NCBI GenBank assembly: GCA_029941865.1
Contig: JAPYTO010000028.1
Location: forward strand, 1-42,248
Length of the DNA: 42,248 nucleotides
DNA from: Fuerstiella sp.
GTDB taxonomy: Bacteria; Planctomycetota; Planctomycetia; Planctomycetales; Planctomycetaceae
Reading direction: 5' to 3'
The notes below the pieces were generated by a model. That model ran no database searches, was not told the origin of the DNA, and saw nothing but the letters and a program-made list of their open reading frames with translations. Position 1 is the stretch's first letter. Every line of letters starts with the position of its first letter. The position numbers and the translations under genes are program-made. Below are positions 25,040 through 34,874 of the stretch, piece by piece.

Positions 25040-25849
25040 TCAGATACGAGTGCGCTTGATCTTTTCGGCAAGTTGCCGCATGACGCTCGTGAGAAACCGA
25101 TTCATATTGACGGCCGCGTCGGTCGCCCGGGTTTCCCACAGCACAAGCTCGGGATCTCGATTAAATCGCTTCGTCAGCTTTCCGATGACTGTCGACTTCG
25201 GCTGCCCGGACGGTGTGAATAACGCTTCGGCAGCAACGCCCGGCACGGCTTCATGGGCCGTGTCCACGATCACACGCATGGACAGAAACCTCGTTCGTGG
25301 AGCGTCCTCAGGCAGGTCCGCGCACACCTGAGCCGCCGCAAGACTGGTGGTGTCGACCACGGCCGCTCCGGTCGATTCGGCAAGCGATGCCTTGTCTGCG
25401 GTTGACTGCGGGCGCTCATCTGCCACCACGTGTTTTCTGACCAAAACGCGCCGAGTCTCGGGGATCGGACACTTCACGGACAGATTATTGCCGTGCGTAT
25501 CGCAAATTTCGTTGGCCAGACACACATCGCCGGTCTTCAATTCGTCAATCAAAGCCGAACCAAACCCGACGGAAAGTATCCACGCCGGATGGTGTTCGTC
25601 GATCAACGTCTGAGTCACAGCGCGATGTTGTGCAAAGCCGGCTCCTGCCTCGGCAATGGCAACCCGAATCGTTTCATCCAGAAATCCGCCACGAAACGTC
25701 GCTCCCTGATCAAGGTACTTCCGTTGACGGTCCAGCAGTTTCAGCAGCGGCCGGATCTCGTCGCCGTGACTGCAAATGATGCCAATATCCGCCGAACGAC
25801 GGTCGATCGAGGATTCCTCGTCGCTTTCCTGCTGGGATTTGTCGGTCAT
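25040..25849 (-). CDS. Nucleoside-phosphorylase/nucleosidase-fold protein, atypical ribose site
   Basis: The 269-residue protein starts at ATG 25849, where the domain begins shortly after; an upstream start would add 25 residues. The fold is recognisable from ADIGIICSHGDEIRPLLKLL, IRVAIAEAGAGFAQHRAVTQTLIDEHHPAWILSVGFGSALIDELKTGDVCLANEI and the late RFLSMRVIVDTAHEAVPG. These are the PNP/UDP family signatures (MTA/SAH nucleosidase, futalosine hydrolase, hopanoid-linked HpnG). The usual ribose-binding 'D-M-E' reads VVDTTSLAAAQ, so the Met-Glu pair is Thr-Thr, while the later Asp of the catalytic region is kept. It is cytoplasmic; the substrate could be an unusual nucleoside or none. The gene is 81 bases downstream of serC on the same strand and may share its transcript. 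Confidence 0.75.
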   Translation of the reverse strand: MTDKSQQESDEESSIDRRSADIGIICSHGDEIRPLLKLLDRQRKYLDQGATFRGGFLDETIRVAIAEAGAGFAQHRAVTQTLIDEHHPAWILSVGFGSALIDELKTGDVCLANEICDTHGNNLSVKCPIPETRRVLVRKHVVADERPQSTADKASLAESTGAAVVDTTSLAAAQVCADLPEDAPRTRFLSMRVIVDTAHEAVPGVAAEALFTPSGQPKSTVIGKLTKRFNRDPELVLWETRATDAAVNMNRFLTSVMRQLAEKIKRTRI

Positions 25850-25930
25850 GGGTGCCCGGACGTTCGTTGCCAATGAGGCGTGGACTCTGGTGAATGACTC
25901 GAAGAGTCGGGGGTCTGTTCTCAACGAGAA

Positions 25931-27013
25931 TCATGCAGATGCTTCGAATTCCTTCATGAACTCGATCAGGGCATCAACGCCTTCGGTCGGGAATGCATTA
26001 TAAATGCTGGCTCGCATCCCGCCAACGCTGCGATGCCCCTTCAGTGCACTGAAGCCTTTGGCCTCCGCCTGTTTGATGAACGCGGCATCCTTGTCGGCAT
26101 CACCCGTGACAAACGTGACATTCATCAGTGAACGACTGTCGTTCTGTGCAGTGGCCTGATACAGACTGCTGTTGTCGAGGTAATCGTAGAGCCGACCAGC
26201 CTTGTCTTCGTTGCGAGTCTGCATTCCGGCCAGTCCGCCATTGGTCTTGATCCAGCGGAAGACCAGCATCATCAGATAGATTCCGAAGGTCGGTGGTGTG
26301 TTGTACATCGAATCAGCACCGGCATGGGTCCGGTACTGCAGCATCGATGTGAGTTCCTGGCTTCCCGCTTCCACAAGGTCGTCACGGATAATCACCAACG
26401 TAACGCCGCTGGGACCCAGATTCTTCTGAGCCCCCGCGTAAATGATCCCGTGCTTCGCCACGTCGATCGGACGGCTGAAGATTTCGCTGCTGGCATCGCG
26501 GACCAGAAACGCTTTACTGTTGAAGCCAGTGGGTTCGGTTCTGAACTGAGTCCCGTAAATCGTGTTGTTGGACGCATAATGAACGTAGCGTGGTGAATCG
26601 CTGTAGTTCATTTCCGACGGGATATAGTTGAAGTTCGCGTCTTCGCTGCTGCAAGCAACGTGTGCGGTGCCGAATAGCTTCGCTTCCTTGAGCGCTTTCT
26701 TTGCCCAGGACCCAGTGATCAGGTAGTCGGCCGTTTGATCCTTTGCCAGGAAGTTCATGGGAACCATGCCAAACTGCTGTGACGCACCGCCCTGCAAAAA
26801 CAGGACCCGGTAATTGTCCGGAATGTCAGCGATTTCGCGGCACAGCGATTCTGCCTCTTCAGCGACGGCGACGAACGGCTTGCCGCGATGCGAATGCTCA
26901 CAGACCCCGACGCCCGTATCGCCCAGCGACAACAGATTGTCGCGAGCTTCTTCGAGGACGCTTTCGGGCAGGACGGCTGGTCCGGCAGAGAAATTCCAAA
27001 TGCGATTGCTCAT
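25931..27013 (-). CDS. serC: Phosphoserine aminotransferase
   Basis: The 360-residue PLP enzyme converts 3-phosphohydroxypyruvate and glutamate to phosphoserine, and acts similarly in pyridoxal synthesis. The start is exact: [27 protein letters not shown], with a GGAAG eight bases upstream of ATG 27013. Other family segments are [33 protein letters not shown], and [21 protein letters not shown] with the Schiff-base lysine at K197. Further ones are [60 protein letters not shown]. Length equals that of E. coli SerC (362), so it is complete. It is transcribed away from prs; the nucleoside-phosphorylase-like gene follows it. Confidence 0.97.
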   Translation of the reverse strand: MSNRIWNFSAGPAVLPESVLEEARDNLLSLGDTGVGVCEHSHRGKPFVAVAEEAESLCREIADIPDNYRVLFLQGGASQQFGMVPMNFLAKDQTADYLITGSWAKKALKEAKLFGTAHVACSSEDANFNYIPSEMNYSDSPRYVHYASNNTIYGTQFRTEPTGFNSKAFLVRDASSEIFSRPIDVAKHGIIYAGAQKNLGPSGVTLVIIRDDLVEAGSQELTSMLQYRTHAGADSMYNTPPTFGIYLMMLVFRWIKTNGGLAGMQTRNEDKAGRLYDYLDNSSLYQATAQNDSRSLMNVTFVTGDADKDAAFIKQAEAKGFSALKGHRSVGGMRASIYNAFPTEGVDALIEFMKEFEASA

Positions 27014-27062
27014 CGCGTAACTTCCATATCATTGTGGTGAAAAAACGGAACCGAGCAGCTGC

Positions 27063-27084
27063 GTGCCACCGGCTCGGCCAGTGC
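27063..27084. repeat. Degenerate copy of the GTGCCACYGGC palindrome
   Basis: GTGCCACCGGCTCGGCCAGTGC (27063-27084) matches the left arm of the palindrome at 41962-42021 at 20 of 22 positions. A degraded right arm, GGGACTGGC, follows near 27103-27111. It lies just upstream of serC in the divergent region. Confidence 0.55.
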
Positions 27085-27429
27085 ATTCAGTTCGCTCCGA
27101 ACGGGACTGGCGGACAGGCCCAACCCGTAGCACACATCACCTGATGTTGTCACACCAGAGTACGGCCCCATTGAAATTTCATTCGGTGCCGGACGAACTG
27201 CAGGCCACGATTCTAAGCTCCATCGTCCGGATTCCAAACTTCTGTCTATCGTCAATCGCAATTCTCAGAGACACGAACGGCTGGCTTGAGTTCATTCCTG
27301 CCAGCGATAAGATGCCAGACATCGCTTTTGGGTGCGGTTTAGGTGCTTCCGAACGCGTATTTCAGGGTCTGTCCGAAGCACAAGTCTCGATTTCGCGCAC
27401 TTTGCAGCGATCAACGACAGCAGGCCAAC

Positions 27430-27470
27430 AGTTTCCGAGCAGTAGCTCGAATCGACCGTCGAAGACGGCC
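27430..27470. repeat. Two-hairpin repeat, copy A (upstream of prs)
   Basis: The element contains two adjacent short stems. CGAGC pairs with GCTCG around 'agta', and CCGTC pairs with GACGG around a GAA loop. The same arrangement with about 40 of 46 identical bases lies at 40241-40285. Here it sits 40 bases before the prs ATG. Confidence 0.75.
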
Positions 27471-27473
27471 ATG

Positions 27474-27494
27474 AAGGTCGATTGCATCGACCTT
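27474..27494. promoter_or_regulatory. Perfect 9-bp hairpin just upstream of the prs start
   Basis: AAGGTCGAT (27474-27482) pairs exactly with ATCGACCTT (27486-27494) around a TGC loop, ending 17 bases before the ATG. It follows the two-hairpin repeat directly, so the prs leader could carry three stems in a row. The placement suits control of translation start or leader-RNA stability; this is inference. Confidence 0.55.
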
Positions 27495-27511
27495 TCTTCA
27501 GCAGGTCATTT

Positions 27512-28531
27512 ATGAACCAGGATTCAGGATCAGCGGACAGCCGTCAAGGTCCGCGACTTCAGCATTTTCAGGCTCCGCAGGGTGATCTTGCGATTCTGGC
27601 CGGATCCGGAAATCCTGTCTTCGCGCAGAAAATCGCCAATGGTCTGGGAGTGCGTCTGACTCCCTGCCAGGCACAGGTTTTCAGCGAAGGCAACGTTTTC
27701 GTCCGTATTCTGGAAAACGTTCGCGGACGGGACACCTTTATCGTTCAGGGTGTTCATCACCCGGTGAACGACAACTTTGTCGAATTGCTGTTTTGGATCG
27801 ACGCCCTCAAGCGAGCGAGTGCTCAGCAAATTACGGCGGTCATCCCCTACTTCAGCTATGCCAAGGGCGACAAGAAGGACGAGCCGAGGGTATCCATCCG
27901 AGCCCGGGTTTGTGCGGATGCCATCGAAGCGGCAGGTGCCGACCGAGTGCTGACCATGGATCTGCACAGTCCGCAGATTCAGGGCTTCTTCAGCGTACCG
28001 GTCGATCATCTGTACGCCCGCACCGTCATTTGCGATCACATCAAGACAATCGGTATCGACAATCTGGTGGTCTGCAGTCCCGATGCCGGCTTTGCAAAGT
28101 CTGCGGCGGCATACGCCAACCTGTTGGGCGTGCCGGTCGTCATCGGCAACAAAACTCGTCCCGACCACAGCGAGCAGGCAGAAATTCTGGAAGTCATCGG
28201 GCAGGTTGACGGCCGTAACGTGCTGATGGTGGACGACTTCACGACCACCGGCGGTTCGCTGTGCAGTATGGCCGACGTGCTTAAACAACGCGGGGCAAAG
28301 GATATATTTGCGGCAGTGTCTCACGGCGTGTTGTCGAAAGGGGCGTCCGACCGAATAAAGAACAGCCTGATCGCCAAACTGTTCATGACAGACACCATTG
28401 AATCGCCGGTGGAGCCACTGTGTGACAGGATTGAGGTCATTTCCGTCGCACCGCTGTTTGCTCAGGCAATCCGCAGCATTCATGATCGCACCAGCGTCAG
28501 CATGCTGTTCCCGGACGAAAAGCAAGTGTGA
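27512..28531 (+). CDS. prs: Ribose-phosphate pyrophosphokinase (PRPP synthase)
   Basis: The 339-residue enzyme makes PRPP from ribose 5-phosphate and ATP for nucleotide, His and Trp synthesis. Signatures include [53 protein letters not shown]-type N-domain, [19 protein letters not shown] (ATP flexible region), [20 protein letters not shown] (divalent metal/catalytic segment), [18 protein letters not shown], and the PRPP loop [20 protein letters not shown] with D241/D242. ATG 27512 is preferred over an upstream TTG at 27482. The ~15-residue N-terminal extension ([16 protein letters not shown]) is longer than in E. coli Prs (315). The stop shares one base with mutS (TGATG), so translation is likely coupled. 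Confidence 0.96.
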   Translation: MNQDSGSADSRQGPRLQHFQAPQGDLAILAGSGNPVFAQKIANGLGVRLTPCQAQVFSEGNVFVRILENVRGRDTFIVQGVHHPVNDNFVELLFWIDALKRASAQQITAVIPYFSYAKGDKKDEPRVSIRARVCADAIEAAGADRVLTMDLHSPQIQGFFSVPVDHLYARTVICDHIKTIGIDNLVVCSPDAGFAKSAAAYANLLGVPVVIGNKTRPDHSEQAEILEVIGQVDGRNVLMVDDFTTTGGSLCSMADVLKQRGAKDIFAAVSHGVLSKGASDRIKNSLIAKLFMTDTIESPVEPLCDRIEVISVAPLFAQAIRSIHDRTSVSMLFPDEKQV

Positions 28532-31227
28532 TGGCGGCCAAGCTTTCCCCCATGATGGAGCGGTACAGGGAGGTGAAAGCCGAGAATCCTGGCGCGATTC
28601 TGTTGTTCCGGATGGGCGACTTCTACGAACTGTTCCACGAAGACGCTCAGAACGCGGCCCGAGTACTCGGCCTGACGCTGACCAGCCGGGATAAGTCGTC
28701 CGAGAATCCAATCCCGATGGCCGGGTTCCCGTATCATCAGCTGGATAATTATCTGCAGAAGCTGATCCACGCCGGGTTTCGAGCGGCCATCTGCGACCAG
28801 GTAGAAGACCCCAAAAAAGCGAAGGGACTGGTGCGGCGGGAAGTCACGCGCGTGATTACTCCCGGAACGCTCACCGACGATGGACTGCTGGACCCGCGAA
28901 TCAGCAACTTTATCGCGTGCGTGGCACCAGCGAAGTCCAGCATCGGTCTGGCGTGGCTGGAACTTTCCACGGGACGTTTTCTGGTTTCCGAAATTGAACC
29001 GGCTCTGTTGCAGGACGAACTGGCCCGCATCAAGCCGGCCGAATGCCTGGTGCCCGAACATTCCGTCAGCGAAGACGATCTGCCTGTCGCCCGAGTCGAC
29101 CTCGGTGGACCAGTGCTGACCGGCCGACCCGCATGGTGCTTTTCAAAAGACGAATCACGCCGATTGCTGCACGAACACTTCGGCACAAAAACACTGGAAG
29201 GATTCGACGTCGAGGACAATTCACCGGCCGTCACAGCGGCCGGGGCGCTGCTGGAATATATTCGCGACACCCAGAAGTCTGCATTGCTGCACATCACAAA
29301 GTTGGAATGCTATCGACGCCAGCGACACATGGTCATCGATGAAGCAACGCGACGCAGCCTGGAACTGACTCACACCATGCGGGACGGTGGGCGTGAACAA
29401 AGCCTGCTGGGCGTGATCGACGAAACCTGCACTCCCATGGGGGCTCGCCTGCTGGCAGATTGGTTGTCGAGTCCTTTGACGGACATCGCGCAGATCAGTG
29501 AACGACTGGACGCCGTCGAAGAGATGGTCAGCAATCTGACGCTACGAGACGATTTGCGGGATCTGCTGAAGGGAATGTACGACCTGCAGCGACTGACGTC
29601 TCGCGTCGCGACGGGGCGCTGCAGTCCACGTGACCTAAGTTGCCTGGCGTCGACGCTGGGACAACTGCCGAAGCTGCGGGCCAAACTGGCAGAACGCAGC
29701 GCGAAGCGATTGCAGACACTGGAAGAACGAGTCGATCTGTGTCCGGAAGTACGACAGGCGATCAGCGACGCCATTATCGATGAGCCGCCGATTTCTGTGG
29801 CCGACGGCGGAGTTGTCCGGCCGGGTTTCAACGCCAAACTGGACGAACTTCGCGATCTGGCCAAAGGCGGCAAACAGTGGATTGCGTCCTATCAGGCACA
29901 GGAAAGTGAACGTACGGGAATCTCGAATCTTAAGATCGGCTTCAACAAAGTCTTTGGCTATTACCTTGAGGTGACCGGTGCACATCTGAGCAAAGTGCCG
30001 GAAGACTACATTCGCAAACAGACGCTGAAAAACCAGGAACGCTACATCACGCCTGAGCTGAAGGAGTACGAAGACAAGGTTCTGCGAGCGGAAGATCAGA
30101 GCAAGGCGTTGGAACAGGAAATCTTCAGCAAGCTGAAAGAAGAAGTCGCCGAACACGTCGCTCGCCTGCTGTCGACGGCCGAAGCGCTGGCAGAGATCGA
30201 CGTGCTGGTGGGTCTGGGAACGCTGGCCGCAGCGGCAGGTTATTGCCGACCGGAAATCACCGCAGAGCCAGTGCTGGATATCCGCGAAGGTCGACATCCG
30301 GTTTTGGATCGACTGATGTCAGCGGGCGAATTTGTTCCGAACGACATTCGGTTGGGCGTCGATGGTGATTCCGCCGGACGAGATTCCAGCGGGCCTGAAC
30401 AAGCGAAGCAGGACGCGTCAGAATCCGGTGCTGCGAACAACCCCAACGGCCGCGTCCAGATCATCACCGGCCCCAACATGGCCGGCAAAAGCACATACAT
30501 CCGTCAGGCCGCACTGATCACGGTGATGGCTCAGATGGGATCGTTCGTGCCCGCCAGCGAAGCCAGAATTGGAATTGCCGACCGCGTGTTTGCCCGCGTT
30601 GGCGCCAGCGATGAGCTGGGCAAGGGACAAAGTACGTTCATGGTCGAAATGACCGAAACCGCTCGCATCCTGAATAGCGCGACCGACCGCAGCGTCGTCA
30701 TTCTGGATGAAATCGGCCGCGGCACCAGCACCTACGACGGCATCTCGCTGGCGTGGAGCATCACCGAGCACCTGCATGACGACACGCAGTGCCGCACAAT
30801 GTTCGCCACGCATTACCATGAACTGACCGACCTGACTCAAACGCTTAAGCATGCGGCCAACTGGCACGTGGCCGTTCAGGAAAACAACGAAGACGTGATC
30901 TTTCTGCACCGAGTCATCGAAGGTGCCGCCGGCCGCAGCTATGGTATTCACGTGGCCAGACTGGCTGGCGTTCCTCGCGACGTGACTGACCGAGCTGCCA
31001 CGATTCTGGAATCACTGGAAGCCCAACACGTCAACGACGACGGCCGCCCTGCCCTGCCGCAGCGAGAAACCACTCGCCAGATTAAACAGCAATTAAGCCT
31101 GTTCGAACTGCCCGAAGATCCTCTGCTGGATGAAATCCGCAACATGAAGGTCGACGACATGACGCCGCGAGAGGCCATGGATGAGCTGTATCGCCTGCGG
31201 CAGGAACTGACGGCCAGGAAGACATAG
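28531..31227 (+). CDS. mutS: DNA mismatch repair protein MutS
   Basis: The 898-residue protein recognises mismatches and small loops and starts methyl-independent or MutH/MutL-type repair. Domain order is complete: mismatch-binding domain with the wedge F31-Y-E33 (RMGDFYELF), connector, core/lever ([20 protein letters not shown]), clamp ([39 protein letters not shown]), and ATPase with Walker [14 protein letters not shown] from G647, the signature loop [21 protein letters not shown], Walker [16 protein letters not shown] (D726-E727) and ATHYHEL. The C-terminal helix-turn-helix [11 protein letters not shown] dimerises it. A ~30-residue acidic/Pro-Asn insert ([20 protein letters not shown]) just before Walker A is unusual but likely an exposed loop. 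Start ATG 28531 overlaps the prs stop by one base. Confidence 0.97.
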   Translation: MAAKLSPMMERYREVKAENPGAILLFRMGDFYELFHEDAQNAARVLGLTLTSRDKSSENPIPMAGFPYHQLDNYLQKLIHAGFRAAICDQVEDPKKAKGLVRREVTRVITPGTLTDDGLLDPRISNFIACVAPAKSSIGLAWLELSTGRFLVSEIEPALLQDELARIKPAECLVPEHSVSEDDLPVARVDLGGPVLTGRPAWCFSKDESRRLLHEHFGTKTLEGFDVEDNSPAVTAAGALLEYIRDTQKSALLHITKLECYRRQRHMVIDEATRRSLELTHTMRDGGREQSLLGVIDETCTPMGARLLADWLSSPLTDIAQISERLDAVEEMVSNLTLRDDLRDLLKGMYDLQRLTSRVATGRCSPRDLSCLASTLGQLPKLRAKLAERSAKRLQTLEERVDLCPEVRQAISDAIIDEPPISVADGGVVRPGFNAKLDELRDLAKGGKQWIASYQAQESERTGISNLKIGFNKVFGYYLEVTGAHLSKVPEDYIRKQTLKNQERYITPELKEYEDKVLRAEDQSKALEQEIFSKLKEEVAEHVARLLSTAEALAEIDVLVGLGTLAAAAGYCRPEITAEPVLDIREGRHPVLDRLMSAGEFVPNDIRLGVDGDSAGRDSSGPEQAKQDASESGAANNPNGRVQIITGPNMAGKSTYIRQAALITVMAQMGSFVPASEARIGIADRVFARVGASDELGKGQSTFMVEMTETARILNSATDRSVVILDEIGRGTSTYDGISLAWSITEHLHDDTQCRTMFATHYHELTDLTQTLKHAANWHVAVQENNEDVIFLHRVIEGAAGRSYGIHVARLAGVPRDVTDRAATILESLEAQHVNDDGRPALPQRETTRQIKQQLSLFELPEDPLLDEIRNMKVDDMTPREAMDELYRLRQELTARKT

Positions 31228-31241
31228 TCGCCTTTCGCGCC

Positions 31242-31333
31242 GTAGTGCAGGCAGCCTGCCTGTTGCCTGCTTTCATCACGAAGCTGGCAGCCCGCACTAC
31301 GTTGTGCGTGGACATCAGGGGACTGACGTCCCC
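31242..31333. repeat. Palindromic repeats after mutS
   Basis: GTAGTGC (31242-31248) and GCACTAC (31294-31300) are inverted ends. Inside, CAGGCAG pairs with CTGCCTG around one base. Next to it GGGGAC (31318-31323) pairs with GTCCCC (31328-31333). The group lies between the stops of convergent mutS and LRR genes. It is related in style to the palindrome at 40348-40402 and may end transcripts from both sides. Confidence 0.6.
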
Positions 31334-31381
31334 CGCTCGCCCAAACACCAGGCAAGCCTGCGGGCTGTTGATCAAGACTGC

Positions 31382-33540
31382 CTACGGGTTTTTCGGAGGA
31401 GTGACAGACACCGCAAGCACAGGGTTTCCTTCCAGCAGGCCAGGCAGTAGCCGTTGGAAATCCTGGCACACCTCCGTCGAACCGGAAACCCGCACTTCGC
31501 TGAGTAACGACAACTGCCGGATGGAAGCGATGGCGTCGTGGCTGAGCGTGCAGTTTTTTAAGTGGAGTGAATGAAGGCGAAAGTGTTCACGAAGATATTG
31601 AAAGCTGCTGTTTTTGAATTTGCCGTCCACCAGAGTCAGACGGTCAACAGACTCAAACCCAGCGAGTTTTTTCCTGCAAGATCCTGGTCCGTGGCACCAT
31701 GCAGACTCAGGTGCGTCAACCGTTCGGCTCCCGCAGCCTGCCGAATGCTGTCCAGCAGGGGGGACCCTGCATCCAGCATGATGCATTTAATACCGCCGTC
31801 ATGATTTGTGTCAATTTCGTTCAGCTCTGGCGCAACATCAATGCCATGCAAAATCAGAGTATTTGTTTTCAGTGCAAACACGTTGATCACGCCCTTCTCG
31901 GACAGGGGACATCTGCTGAGGTCCAGTGACCGTAAAAAATTAAGTTGCTGCAGAACGGTCAGGTTTTCTCCCGTGATAGACGTGTCGCTCAGGGACAGGC
32001 TCGAAAGTGCTGGAGGGAATTCCACAGCCTGCAACGTTGCGTCGGTGAGCATGGCACCATCCAGCCGCAGATCCTTCAGCTTTGTGTTTGCTGACAGTTT
32101 CAGATGCTCTCCGGTAATTGCGCAGTGACTGAGATCCAGTGACTCCAGCTCCGTCCATGTGGCAAGAACGGCCTGCTCTGATTCCGAGAGGGAGTGACCG
32201 GAAAGGTTCACGGATTTGAACGACTTTCCCCGCAGCATTTCAAGATCGGGGCGGGCGACGTTGGCCGCCGACAGGTCAAGTGTGCCGCTGACATTCGGCA
32301 GCGTTTTCAGTACCTCAAGACCACGAACAGAAAGTGAAACGTCGCGAACCTCCAGATACTGAAGGTCTTTCAAACGCGAGACAAGCTGCAGACCGTCCGC
32401 TGTGATGTCCGTTCCGGACAGGTCCAGCTGACGAAGCTTTGTCAGTGGAAGCAGATGTACTACACCGGCATCAGTGACGGATGTGCCGGACAGATCTAGC
32501 CACGTCAGATTTATTGCTCCCGACAAATGCTGAATGCTGTCGTCCGTGACGTTTTTGCCACCAAGCTGCAGATGATCAAGTTGTTTCATGTCGGCCAGAA
32601 ATGACATCGTCTGAACATTGAATCCGCTACCGGTGAGTTGCAGAGTTCTCAGTCCAGGAAAGCGTTTCAACACGGAATAGTCAACACCCGTGTCATCATG
32701 GACACGGAGGCTGTGAATTCCGCGACAGAACACCGTAGCTTCGGCCCTTTGAGCACGTTCAAGAATGGGAGCCATTTCCGGAAACTCAGTGAGAGGAATA
32801 TACAGAGTTGTCAACGGACACACTTTCTGGAAACGAAAGGCTGCCTCAACACTGAGATTGTTCCCCGACATGGTCAGACTCTTGAGGTTGGAGACACCGG
32901 AAAGCACACGCAGAGAATCGGTCCCGATGCCCTCACAACCGGACAGATTCAACCACCGAAGTTTGGGCAGCTGCAGCAGCCGATTGATCCCATCGTCGGT
33001 GATCTGACTGCCGGATACTTCCAGTGTCTGCAGCGTCGAAAACTTCTGCAGCAGCAGAAGCAGATCGTCATCTACCCACGAGCAGTCATTCAGTTTTAGT
33101 GTTTCGATCGAGGTCAGGTTGACTGAACTCAGGACACCAGCAGCACCCTGGGTTCGACTGAGATTGAGTGTCTGGAGTTCGGGTAATCGATCCAGTGCAG
33201 ACAGGTCCGCGCCATTGAATTCGCTTCCCGCCAGCGACAGAGCTCTCAGCCCGGTGATGGAGCCAATCGCATCGACGACGTCGGGTGCGACCGATGTGTC
33301 CTCGACGCTGAGCTGTCTCAATGAAGAGAGATCAGTGAACTGCCCTGCAGTTGGTTCGTATTCTTCGAACCGAAGCACACTGATGTCACGATACTCATCC
33401 CTGTCCACAAAGGCTGCATACGCGAGAAGATCCGAATGCGAGTCCGTCTTACTGCGCAACAGGATGACCGCAATGGCAACAATGACGCCCAGAGACACGA
33501 TCTGGGAGACTGCTGTATAGCACCGTGCACCGAACGACAT
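31382..33540 (-). CDS. Membrane-anchored leucine-rich-repeat protein, with a -1 frame change near its C-terminus
   Basis: From ATG 33540 the first frame gives a basic start and one membrane helix (YTAVSQIVSLGVIVAIAVILL), then ~20 leucine-rich repeats of about 24 residues (LPELQTLNLSRTQ, FSTLQTLEVSGSQITDDGINRLLQLPKLRWLNLSGCEG, INLTWLDLSGTSVTDAGVVHLLPLTKLRQLDLSGTD). This frame ends at 31636 after 634 residues. The -1 frame carries on the repeats without a break (KKLAGFESVDRLTLVDGKFKNSSFQYL, HSLHLKNCTLSHDAIASIRQLSLLSEVRVSG) to the stop at 31382, giving 719 residues if the ribosome slips. The switch lies at an A-AAA-AAC heptamer (complement of 31666-31672). LRRs bind proteins; it probably faces the periplasm. 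An upstream TTG at 33609 would add 23 residues. Programmed slippage, mutation or homopolymer error cannot be separated here. Confidence 0.8.
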
Positions 33541-33705
33541 CTGTGGCTTTCGCGTAAGAAACAACGGCGGATCAAACAAAAGAATGACATTGTCGACCGA
33601 ATCACACAAGCATGTCGTCGTGAACGACCTTACTGAATACGTTGATCAACTGAAAATCACGGCCCCACATTTGCAGGTCGTTCAGGCAAAGTCACAGTGG
33701 ATAGA

Positions 33706-34833
33706 TTACGGGGCCGCTCGTTCCACGATGACGTTGGCCGATGACGTGAGTCCGGCAGTCGCCCCGGTGATCGAAATCGCTGTCGTGCTGAGTCCCGAAA
33801 AGACGTTTCCTGTCAGCGAAATATGCCTGGTGGACTGCAGCACAAGTCCGCCGGCCTGGCGATCTCCCTCTTTGCGTCTGATCTTGCCGTCGCCCTGGTA
33901 GCTGTCGCAGAAGCTATTTCCTGTGACCGCGATCCGACCGCTGTGCTCGCCGATCCGCAGAGCATGGTTCTTCATCAGAGTAAACGTGTTGGCACTGACG
34001 GCACAACCGTGAGCATCGACCAGGTCAACTCCTTCGCCGTTGTGAGCAATTACGTTGGCACTGATGGTGATGCCGTAACAGTCGCGATCCAGAGTTACGG
34101 CGGTGCCGTGGCATTCTTCGATCATGTTGCCGGAAAGAACCGAGCCGTATGTGTTTTCAATCAGAACACCGTTACCCAGATGATCATCCACACAGTTGCC
34201 GGTCATGCACAGGTTAAAGCCATCGATACAGTGCAATGCGTCCTGGTTTTCTTCGAACTGATTTGAAGACACGACAATATCGTGGCAGCCCAGCAGGTTC
34301 AGGCCGACAGCTTTGTTGTAGGTGATCAGACAGTCGCTCACGCGAGGGTCTTCGTAGCAGTGATCCAGCCTGATACCGTCGCCACCACTGTACGACACCG
34401 ATACTCCCTGCACGAAGATTTCTTCAATCAGAATGGCCTCAATGCCGTGTCCGCTTTTTTCATTGCCCGTGATGCGAAAGTTTGCCAAGTTGACACGCCA
34501 CAGGCGATCTTCTTTTTTGACCTGCTGGCCATCGGCATGCTGCACGATCAACGCGGACTTGCCGTCTTCGTTGCGGTTGATGATGTTGGTCGACGATCCG
34601 GCACCTTCCACGCGAACATCGCCGCGCTGCAGCAGCAACGGCTCGGTAATCTCAAAGTCACCCGCCGGAAGTCTCACCAAACCTCCGCCTTCCGGAACTG
34701 CATCAAACGCCGCCTGCAGGCTGGCGAACTGACTGGCATCAATAACAGGTCGCGCTCCGGGCAGGACCGAATCGGCGGCCATGCTCATGTGAGTCACGGA
34801 GAGGAATACCATTAATGAAAAAACTGTCTTCAT
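33706..34833 (-). CDS. Secreted right-handed beta-helix protein (pectate-lyase-like fold)
   Basis: The 375-residue protein has a signal peptide (MKTVFSLMVFLSVTHMSMAADS). It opens with the pectate-lyase_3-type motif FASLQAAFDAVPEGGGLVRLPAGDFEITEPLLLQRGDVRVEGAGSST. Then come ~10 coils of 20-25 residues with N/G turns: NVVSSNQFEEN-type units such as DIVVSSNQFEENQDALHC, GNGVLIENTYGSVLSGNMIEECHGTAVTLDRDCYGITISANVIAHN, GCAVSANTFTLMKNHALRIGEHSGRIAVTGNSF. The fold is common to polysaccharide lyases and hydrolases and to non-enzymatic adhesins; I cannot identify catalytic residues, so the activity stays open. Secretion suits attack on or binding of extracellular glycans. It sits 41 bases downstream of the PQQ-propeller gene on the same strand, so the two probably share a transcript. 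Confidence 0.85.
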   Translation of the reverse strand: MKTVFSLMVFLSVTHMSMAADSVLPGARPVIDASQFASLQAAFDAVPEGGGLVRLPAGDFEITEPLLLQRGDVRVEGAGSSTNIINRNEDGKSALIVQHADGQQVKKEDRLWRVNLANFRITGNEKSGHGIEAILIEEIFVQGVSVSYSGGDGIRLDHCYEDPRVSDCLITYNKAVGLNLLGCHDIVVSSNQFEENQDALHCIDGFNLCMTGNCVDDHLGNGVLIENTYGSVLSGNMIEECHGTAVTLDRDCYGITISANVIAHNGEGVDLVDAHGCAVSANTFTLMKNHALRIGEHSGRIAVTGNSFCDSYQGDGKIRRKEGDRQAGGLVLQSTRHISLTGNVFSGLSTTAISITGATAGLTSSANVIVERAAP

Positions 34834-34874
34834 CGGAGTACCGTTTCTGTGAAGGATTGTCGACGAGGGTGGTT

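Larger units (their letters stand above)
27014..27511. promoter_or_regulatory. 498-base divergent region between serC and prs
   Basis: It contains the start regions of both genes and two repeat-type elements (listed separately at 27063-27084 and 27430-27494). A ~150-codon frame runs through it (27063-27515) but has no start signal or domain and overlaps the prs start, so it is rejected. No clear -35/-10 pair was identified. Confidence 0.5.

Noticed and set aside
27063-27515. 150-codon frame between serC and prs
   Set aside because: It runs through repeat elements and the prs start, lacks a start signal, and resembles no protein family.
27530-28711. 393-codon open frame opposite prs and mutS start
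   Set aside because: It is antisense to two certain genes, and its composition is rich in Arg, Gln, Cys and His as expected of a shadow frame.
28531-31227. Acidic insert before the MutS Walker A motif as a sign of a broken gene
   Set aside because: The frame and all motifs on both sides are intact, so the insert is best read as a surface loop.
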